From NCBI GenBank assembly GCA_009760855.2, contig WPIO01000055.1, positions 1,429,501 through 1,493,500 of the forward strand: a stretch of 64,000 nucleotides of DNA, given 5' to 3'. Source of the DNA: Cristatella mucedo. Its lineage: Eukaryota; Bryozoa; Phylactolaemata; Cristatellidae. Positions 56,790-64,000 of the stretch are shown here, piece by piece. Every line of letters begins with the position of its first letter. Within the stretch, counting starts at the first letter, position 1. Under the pieces are notes generated by a model, which saw only the letters and a program-made list of their open reading frames with translations, was not told the DNA's origin and ran no database searches. Both the position numbers and the translations under genes were made by a program.

Positions 56790-58510
56790 AATTAAGCGAT
56801 CAAGTGGGTAGCGAAATCTATACAAACGAATTAAGTCTAGGCTTTCACTTCTATGCAGACGACACTCAGTTGTACCTCTGCTTAGATCCCTCCTGCATGT
56901 TGAATTCTCTCAACTTTCTTTCTGCATGTATTGATGACATTCGCACAGGCATGGTAGCAAACTTTCTTAAAGTGAATGATTATAAAACGAGTCCTTCCGG
57001 GACAATGAACTACAGGCGCTACCCGTTAGCCTACAGATTGCTGGTTACATAAGCCACCCTGTCGGCTGGCATGAAATATAATTAATCAATTAAAATTCAG
57101 TTGTATAGCGCTCTTAGAGAACGGTATCTCTATTCAGGCGCTTCACATATGCCGCGGGGCTCGAGCCCACCACCTCGGCCAGACCTTGATCGGGGCGAGC
57201 ACCTTAAACGCTGGGCCAAACCAGCGTGACGTCAGGAAGAAGAACGCCAGCCGACGGTCCGAGGACCAAATTTTGTTTCTGTTACTTAGCAGCCAGTGAA
57301 CCATGGGTCACAGGATACACCGACAGTGCTTGCTGGATATGGTAACATTTATGAAAGGAATGTTCTTTGAAGATGATTCCTTATTCGATGTTAACAGCCC
57401 ATGCTTCGAGGCACAACTAGCCCAGCTGACAGCTTCTTCCGGGGTTAGAGAGCTACATCTGGGATCTGGGAGGTAGCAGCTACTTTAGCTTCGAGCCACC
57501 TCTAAATGATATATGTTAATGCATTTATGTGTATTTATTGCATGTAATACACACTCGTACGCCTATATAAATGCCTGCATGTGGGTGCATGTTTGTGTGT
57601 GGGTTTGTGTGATGCGTGTGTAGGTAGGTGTGTGGGCCAACTTACTAGTTATGGGCAAACCAAGTGCGATTCAGAAATTGGAAAGGCTGATGCTCAAAAT
57701 CGGCTCTGCTAGCATACCTCTTGTTGAATCTGCACGAAATCTAGGTGTCTGTTCCAAAATAACCTTTCATTAGACGACCACAATAGCTTCACAGTCAAGT
57801 CTACCAACGTTCAGCTAAACAGCATTGCTAAAATGTGGGCTTGTTTAGACAGGGAGACCACACCTAAATTGGTTAGTGCATTTGTGACATACTGCCTTGA
57901 CTTCTGTAACTCCCTGATAGGCTTGTCTGTCGTGAGCGTCGCAGTTGCCACATCACACCACTTTTTGCCGACCTGCACTGGCTACCAGTCAAGCAACGGA
58001 TCGACTTCAAGGTTTTGTCGCTCACTTTTATGTCCCTTCATTCTTTGGGTCTAGCCTACCTATCAGATCTACTCTCCGGCCCGGCCAAGCATCGTACAGC
58101 CCGCTTTTTGGAACCTAACTGTTTACCTATACCTCATACAAACCTCGGATCCTTTGGAGATCGTGCCTTTAGTTTGTAATCTTCCATAGCCTGGAACTCA
58201 CTCGCGGCTGGCGGCACGACATTCCCGATCACATTTTAAAAGAAGGTTAAACGCATTTATTTAATCACGGCATCTTGTGGGTCTGCGTGATTCGTCGTTT
58301 ATATGCTTATGTGTGCTGACACTGCCTGCTGCCACTAACCATGTTTGCATGCTGACCCAGTGTATGTCACTTCTAACCATGTTATGCTTGTTGTCATTGA
58401 GCATGTTACCACTAACCATTCGATCATGCTTCCTTTGCAGCAAATGTAAAGTGCCTAGAAAGAGAATTCGATCTCTGAGGATGTCATAATAAATGTATTA
58501 TTATTCTTCT
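56790..58510 (+). mobile_element. LINE-A fragment split by a SINE-2 insertion and unique sequence
   Basis: 56804-57052 holds the RT catalytic box (FHFYADDTQLY) and CIDDIRTGMVANFLKVND. The LINE resumes at about 57640 (LLVMGKPSAIQKLERL) and runs through the C-terminal RT blocks to the 3' hairpin near 58460. SINE-2 (57092-57229) and about 400 bases of unique sequence with GT-rich repeats (57580-57635) sit between. Confidence 0.82.
57092..57229 (-). mobile_element. SINE-2 (tRNA-derived, LINE-A-like tail)
   Basis: On the minus strand: an A-box-like TGGCCCAGCGTTTAAGGTG, a B-box-like GGGCTCGAGCCC, then a hairpin tail (GAAGCGCCTGAATAGAGATA...TTCTCTAAGAGCGC) homologous to the LINE-A 3' end. Confidence 0.82.
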
Positions 58511-58769
58511 TGTTATTAATGCTCGTGTTTATGTCGAACAGTTTCTTGCTCATATTTTGCCCATATTTCTACGGTCCATGTCTTATATTGGTGCTGCCTT
58601 ATAAAAGCTTATTTATCATTTTCTCGACTACTTATTGGGTAGTTGCTTTTCTTCAGCACTACATCCCACATGCACAATTTCAGTACACACGTACGCATAG
58701 GATAACTTACACGACAGAGCAGAAGGTGTGAGGAATAGGTGCTTTTTATGCTTTTAAAATGCCAAGTCA

Positions 58770-58880
58770 AGGGATGAGGTCAATAGGCAGAGTTCCAGGC
58801 TGTTGGAGTATTGATACTGAGGGCGAAGTGTCCGAAGGATTTTACTTTGGTTAGAGGTGCAGCTAAGCGAAACTGATGTG
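58770..58880 (-). mobile_element. A-prime LINE RT-end scrap
   Basis: AGTTCCAGGCTGTTGGAGTA and GTCCGAAGGATTTTACTTTG match the RT C-terminal region of LINE-A in reverse. Confidence 0.55.
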
Positions 58881-58894
58881 TCATCTATCTTTCG

Positions 58895-59350
58895 TCATGT
58901 AAGCTCTTGACTGTTGCCTATGGAGCTCTGCAGTGCGTTTACCGGAACCCACGAGGGCCGCCATAATCCTTTTTGGACGATACATTTTCTGTTCAATTCG
59001 TATGCTTAAAGACCATTGGCAGCAGAAGCATTCGCTCTGCAGGTTTTAGACTATGGAGTCTACTTCCTCAACTCCTATGTAACGACATGTACTCTCCTGC
59101 TGCCGACTGTGGCACATTCTTTCTAGCCATGCTAGGCTGCTACTTCCATGCTAATAACTTCCTTGACTCCAGACTCAGATATGCTTCTCTCTTTATCTTT
59201 GTCACATGAGATGAAGTATGTTGGCTACCGTATGTGTATCGAAAGCTGCTTAGGCTAGAAGTAAGCTATTGGAAATTTCTCTGCATAACACCTATAGTCG
59301 TTGTGCCTTTGTGGCGGTACAGGCAGAGGTATGCTACAATTTATTGATTA
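58895..59350 (+). mobile_element. LINE-B 3' fragment
   Basis: RT C-terminus and tail in diverged form: 58973-59209 reads LKTIGSRSIRSAGFRLWSLL and NDMYSPAADCGTFF. The LINE-B 3' end with GTGCCTTTGTGGCGGTACAG follows. Confidence 0.72.
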
Positions 59351-60029
59351 GTGCTATGCGAAGAAGCTGGGTAGGAAAGCTAGTGATTTGCTTGGTGCTA
59401 CTGAACAGTTGGAAGAGATATGTGACGTTGCTGCTGAATATTGTGTTGCCAATGCAACCACCACTTCACTTGCAAAAGTCTTGACAGTGTGGACTAATGG
59501 AATGCACACAGTTAGGAAATTCTACGACAGCATTTAGAGAAGTATGTTGTTTTTACATGCCCCAAGAGAAAAATTAGCAGCTCCACTACTGCACTTATAG
59601 CCTGCCGCTTGCCTTTGTGTCGTCTTCTCGGCCACGTTTTTGTCGTCATTGTCTTTTGTATATTATAGAAGTAAAAAAGATGTGATGACTTGGAATATCG
59701 TGTGCCATCGCTTGAGAGCCAACGTCATTGCATTGCCCCACTCTGCAAGCTCGTATCTTAAAATTGAAATGCTCTGAAAATCACTTTCATACGTATAGCT
59801 CCCCAGCAGGGTACACGGAAGATCTGCCTGAAGATCTTACTGAAAACGGCTTCTGTGTAATCTGTTCCACCCCAGCTTTCTCTTCAGTGAATCTGCCTGC
59901 TTTTATTCCTGTGCGCTTTGTCAGCTTACCCCAATAATGAATTCAATGCATGCTACTAACTAGGGATTCTATCAATCGGTGGCCCAAAGTAGCTCCCTGT
60001 GTACTTTTGCATGCTGACCTAAACCTAAT
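59351..60029. other. Unassigned sequence
   Basis: No gene recognised; the 59728-59937 frame shows no domain. Confidence 0.5.
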
Positions 60030-60175
60030 TATAATTGTCTGCTATTGGATGACTGTTTAAACGTGATAGTGAGCATATCATTACACATTGATCGTGGCTT
60101 CTCCTGCAGTGAGTTTTAAAGTATCTAAATAGAGATTCAGTTATCTGGGAGTGTTTTGGACATCTAAATGGTTGC
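60030..60175 (+). mobile_element. Decayed LINE-A 3' end
   Basis: 3' UTR-like sequence ending in the hairpin form AAAGTATCTAAATAGAGATT...TCTGGGAGTG. Confidence 0.5.
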
Positions 60176-60218
60176 TGCTTGGGTGGCTTGCCTTAAAAAA
60201 GAATGTGAGCTGATATAA

Positions 60219-60362
60219 CAGCCCCATTTGTATAGCAGCAGAAGAGGCTTAACGGCTATCACTTCCGCTTGCAATCGGCACTAAAAGATCGCCCACTGCA
60301 GGATTCGAACCCACGACCTCGGTCGGGAAGAGCGTTTACATCTGACCTCTTGAGATATCACG
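60219..60362 (-). mobile_element. SINE-1
   Basis: Reverse copy with TTTGTATAGCAGCAGAAGAG, B-box complement GGATTCGAACCC and a diverged head ending in GATATCACGG. Confidence 0.78.
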
Positions 60363-60439
60363 GTCTTGTCACCATGCTTTCAACTGCCCTACCGTAACCG
60401 ATGCCACCCCGATTGGTTTCTCATTCTTTCATACCTTGA

Positions 60440-61025
60440 GATAATAATAATAATAATAATAATACATAGCGCTCTCAGAGAACTCAATCTCTTTCTGGGC
60501 ACTTTACATTTGCTGCAAAGGAAGACGATCGAATGGTTGGTTATATCATGCTCGATAAACAACAAGAATAACATTGTTAGGGGTGCCGTTCACACGGTCG
60601 GCATGCAAGTTTAGTTAGTAGCAGCATACATAAAGGACGAATGACAGGGACCCACCAAATGCTGTCCTAAATAGATGCATTTTACGTTTCTCTTTAAATG
60701 TGGACAAGTCAGGAGATGTTGTGACACAAGTCAAGAGTGGGTTCCATGCTTTGGGAGCATAGAACTAAAAAACGAATTTAAAAAAATTTGCTCGATCCAT
60801 GTGCAGATGTCATCAATACATGCACCAAGGGAGTCGAGAGAATTCGACATCTTAGCGGGCTGGGAGGCATCCAATCAAAGGTACAACTGAGTGTCGTCTG
60901 CATAGAAGTGAGAGCCTAGACTGTGCTTGGCCATCACTTCGGTGAGAAGAAGAGTATAAACCGCAAAAAACATCGGGACCAGGCACAGATCCCTGAGGTA
61001 ACCCATATTTCAGAGGTCCTCGGAT
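60440..61025 (-). mobile_element. LINE-A fragment with RT active-site region
   Basis: The left end carries (TAA)n, hairpin and 3' UTR to about 60775. A deletion junction leads into RT core sequence at 60800-61020, which on the minus strand reads YGLPQGSVPGP and then a decayed YADD box. Confidence 0.8.
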
Positions 61026-61225
61026 GATATTTGTCCATTTGTATAGCATCCTCAGAGAACTGAACCTCTGTCTAGACACTTTACAGATGCTGTATAGAAA
61101 GCATTACCAAATGATTGGTGGTAACATCTGCAAGCAGCAGGCACAGTATAAGCAGCCATATGCACACGAAGCACGAATCACGAGATCAAGTAAAACCAGT
61201 AGAGTCGATCATTGTTGCTAGTTTC
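61026..61225 (-). mobile_element. Diverged LINE-A (A-prime) 3' fragment
   Basis: Begins with ATTTGTATAGCATCCTCAGA, the hairpin end in diverged form, followed by degenerate 3' UTR. It directly abuts the RT core of the neighbouring copy. Confidence 0.6.
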
Positions 61226-61339
61226 TCTACTAAGTTCAAATCGTTTGCAGGCCCTTAGAAGCAGCTCCTTCGAATCTCTTGCTTTGAGTCCCTGTAGCAC
61301 CAAGTTACCAAGTTGTTGGTGGCAGCAATCTGTCTTGCC

Positions 61340-62115
61340 TCCCAGGTATCAATTGCTAAAATTAGGGCTTGTTTAGATAAGGATACCAAGTCCAAGTTGG
61401 TCCATGCATTCGTGACATCTTTTCTCGACTTCTGCAACTCACTGCTTACAGGCCTACCAGCATGTGCGATCAGGCGATTGCAGCTGGTGCAAAACTCTGC
61501 AGCTAGGCTTGTCTGTCGTGAGCGTCGCAGTTGCCACATTACTCCACTTCTCGCCGACCTGCACTGGCTACCAGTCAAGCAACGGATTGACTTCAAGGTT
61601 TTGTCGCTCACTTTTAGGCCCCTTCATTCTATGGCTCCAGCCTATCTCTCAGATCTACTCCCCCATCAGGCCAAGCATCGTACCACTCGCTTTTCGGAAT
61701 CCAACAGTCTAGAAATACCTCGTACAAACCTTAAATCCTTTGGAGACCGTGCATTTAGCTCGTATGCTCCCACAGCCTGGAACTCCCTCCCGACCTGCAT
61801 CAGAACATCCCCTGACCTGACCACATTTAAAAGAAACTTAAAAACATACCTATTTAGGACAGCATTTAGTGGGTCCTTGTGATTCGTACTCGATGTGCTT
61901 ATGCGTGCTGACACTGTTCATGCTGCCGCTAACCACATTTGCATGCTGACCCAGTGCATGTAACCCCTAACCATGTTATTCATTTTGTTTGTTTTTCAAG
62001 CATGATTTTACTTACTATTCTATTGCGTATCACTTTGCAGCAAATGTAAAGCGCCTAGAAAGAGATTAAGTTCTCTGAGGGCGCTTTATCAAGTGCAATA
62101 TTATTATTATTATTA
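61340..62115 (+). mobile_element. LINE-A 3' end, best RT C-terminal frame
   Basis: The open frame 61313-61882 (189 codons, no true start) encodes the reverse-transcriptase C-terminal region of an L2/CR1-clade LINE: LVHAFVTSFLDFCNSLLTGL, LQLVQNSAARLVCRERR, HITPLLADLHWLPVKQRID, LKSFGDRAFSSYAPTAWNSL. It ends TFKRNLKTYLFRTAFSGSL. A 170-base 3' UTR follows, then the hairpin GCGCCTAGAAAGAGATTAAG...GGGCGC at 62050-62085 and a (ATT)n tail. It is 5'-truncated and lacks endonuclease and most of the RT, so it cannot move on its own. Confidence 0.88.
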
Positions 62116-62831
62116 TCAAAGATTCCTTCATTTAAGATTTTTTTATCTCATTTCATTGTTCCCTCATCGTTCTGGGGGATTTTAACATTAGTTTCTATAA
62201 CTAAACCACTGTAAGTGCCAAATTGTGTCCACTAACTCATTCTTTCTTGTGACTCATGTGCATAACCACACTCACAACAGAGTTCACATGCCCGATCAAA
62301 TATTTTCTCATGACTGTATGCTATCGTCTTCTGCTATTACCAAATTGTGCAATCTGACATGTAGATCTAATTCAGTTCTGCAGCTTGTGCCCTCCTCGGT
62401 ATCCCGAATCACCGGCAAAGTGCAAAAAGCTTTAGATTCTTGACATTGATACTGTTCATTCAAAAATGTCGCCCACAGCCCTGGTGCTCAATCCCCCTAC
62501 CGACCAGTCATCATACACGCGAAATGTTTCAGAACAATACTAGCGACGATCTCGACGAGTTTGCTCCTCTATGCACACTGTTCCTCTTGCCCAGATTGCC
62601 TTTGGTTTGCCACAGACATTAAACTAGCTACATCTACAAAGTGTGCAAGCTTGACAAAGCAAACAACAGATCAGGACTGGCTGTCTGCCGGCTATCGGAG
62701 GACTACTGCAGACCATACCAATCTATTCTAACAAAAGCCAAATCCAGCTTCTATAAAAAAATATAGTTTTGTCATAGATGCACAGTCAAAAAAGCTGGTG
62801 TCGGCAATCAGCAAACTACTTAACTGTCCCC

Positions 62832-62888
62832 ATCACTACAAGCATTACTAGGTGCTAGCTTCTAGCACCTAGTAATGCTTGTAGTGAT
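62832..62888. repeat. Perfect 27-base inverted repeat with 3-base loop
   Basis: Left arm 62832-62858 is the exact reverse complement of right arm 62862-62888; the spacer is CTT. It sits in LINE-derived sequence. Confidence 0.95.
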
Positions 62889-62944
62889 CTAGCAAATCGC
62901 TTCCCTAGCTTCTCTGTCAGCAATATTAACAAGTTAATCCTTTT

Positions 62945-63040
62945 GGCAATAATAATTATAATGCACCTGATAAAGCGCCCTCAGAGAACTCAATCTCTTT
63001 CATGGCGGTTCACATTTGCTGCAAAGGGAAATAACCCTAC
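62945..63040 (-). mobile_element. LINE-A 3'-end fragment beside a (TC)n tract
   Basis: (TAA)n, hairpin and the CTTTGCAGCAAATGT block in reverse, cut off at 63040 where the (TC)n tract starts. Confidence 0.78.
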
Positions 63041-63041
63041 T

Positions 63042-63305
<264 letters not shown>

Positions 63306-63740
63306 CAGTGACCTCCCATTTGGACTTCTCTCCCTGAATTCATTTCAGAAACTAAATGTCCACATTCAAGCCTGCTTGCCACTAGTGACCTTATCTTGAA
63401 GTTGATTTCTTAGTCTAAGAAGACTATTAGGCCTTCACAAGCGCAAACCTACCGTTCTCCTTCTGTGATGTAGATCTGCTGTTGCCACGCATGAAACTAA
63501 CACTGTGAAAATCTCCTTAGCCTCAGGTCTTGTTCGTGTACTTTTCAAAGAGGCTGCTGTTATGACACGCATTGAGAAGGCAACACTAGACCGGGAGAAC
63601 CTATGCAACTTACATCCAGTGTCCTTACTGCCAGGTCAGCACAGGCTGTGCACTGAATTGATTCAGGTCCAATCTCAGTGGAAGACTCTGGAGCAATAAT
63701 GTCCACAGGCAGCAATCATCCAAGGAACCTCTAAGCTGCG

Positions 63741-63816
63741 GGTGGGGGAGGAGGGGTGGGGGGGGGGTACCACAGGATACTTAGATATACTTAGTTATAC
63801 TTAGATATACTTAGTC
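63741..63816. repeat. G-rich tract and short TACTTAGATA tandem repeat
   Basis: 63741-63767 has four or more G runs and could form a G-quadruplex. 63777-63814 repeats TTAGATATAC and TTAGTTATAC in alternation. Confidence 0.8.
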
Positions 63817-63919
63817 CGCTTCTCTTCACACTCTTCTGCTTGCAGATTTTATCTTGAAGCGCAATCTGAGGCTTCCGTTTCTGTGCAGATGGCACACAGC
63901 TATACCATCGCACTCTGAT

Positions 63920-64000
63920 CTGATCGCACATGCTGGTAGGCCAGTAAGCAGTGAGTTACCGAAGTCAAGACGGGATGTCACAAATGAGTGGACCAACTTA
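63920..64000 (-). mobile_element. LINE-A RT fragment, cut by the window end
   Basis: Matches in reverse the region coding LVHSFVTSRLDFGNSLLTGL of LINE-A. It continues beyond the window. Confidence 0.75.

Noticed and set aside
61313-61882. 189-codon frame as a host gene
   Set aside because: It is a 5'-truncated LINE RT end followed by the LINE-A 3' UTR, hairpin and tail.

Overview
The window is eukaryotic and most likely comes from an invertebrate animal with a repeat-rich genome. It holds three intron-split protein genes with GT-AG junctions, one of them a motile-cilium gene (CFAP161). It also holds many LINE remnants of the L2/CR1 clade, tRNA-derived SINEs, an LTR retrotransposon and very long (CT)n/(GA)n microsatellites. 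I cannot name the species. Most open reading frames here are LINE debris or chance; only the three genes below look like functional host genes.

Host genes. (1) PPP1C, alpha/gamma type, minus strand, 26966 to 16099: seven coding exons join in frame to 334 codons plus stop with every metal-binding and catalytic residue present. A GC-rich block at about 26980-28200 lies just upstream. (2) CFAP161, plus strand, 41338 to 51543: seven coding exons join to 273 codons, with AATAAA at 51683 and an X-box-like motif about 220 bases upstream of the ATG. (3) RPS26, minus strand, 56256 to 54074: four coding exons join to 110 codons. The first coding exon is only the ATG, an oligopyrimidine tract lies upstream, and AATAAA sits 58 bases past the stop. 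CFAP161 and RPS26 converge; PPP1C and CFAP161 diverge across about 14 kb of repeats.

Repeats. 1-10.8 kb is a mosaic of two LINE families (here LINE-A, with its diverged subfamily A-prime, and LINE-B), a Ty3/Gypsy-like integrase relic and duplicated blocks. 10796-14843 is a whole but dead LTR retrotransposon flanked by a 5-base target duplication (CTATG). 16-27 kb is PPP1C with SINE- and LINE-bearing introns. 28-41 kb holds LINE pieces, a 620-base (CT)n tract and a probable solo LTR. 41-51.7 kb is CFAP161, whose introns hold most of its length as LINE and SINE copies. 51.7-56.4 kb is RPS26. 56.4-64 kb is LINE-rich, including the best LINE-A RT C-terminal reading frame (61313-61882).

The most interesting system is a LINE/SINE pair. 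LINE-A ends in a conserved 3' hairpin plus a (TTA)n tail. A tRNA-derived SINE (here SINE-2) carries a recognisably related 3' hairpin, as expected if the SINE borrows the LINE-A reverse transcriptase. A second tRNA-like SINE (SINE-1) is present in about eight copies. All family names are local to this annotation.
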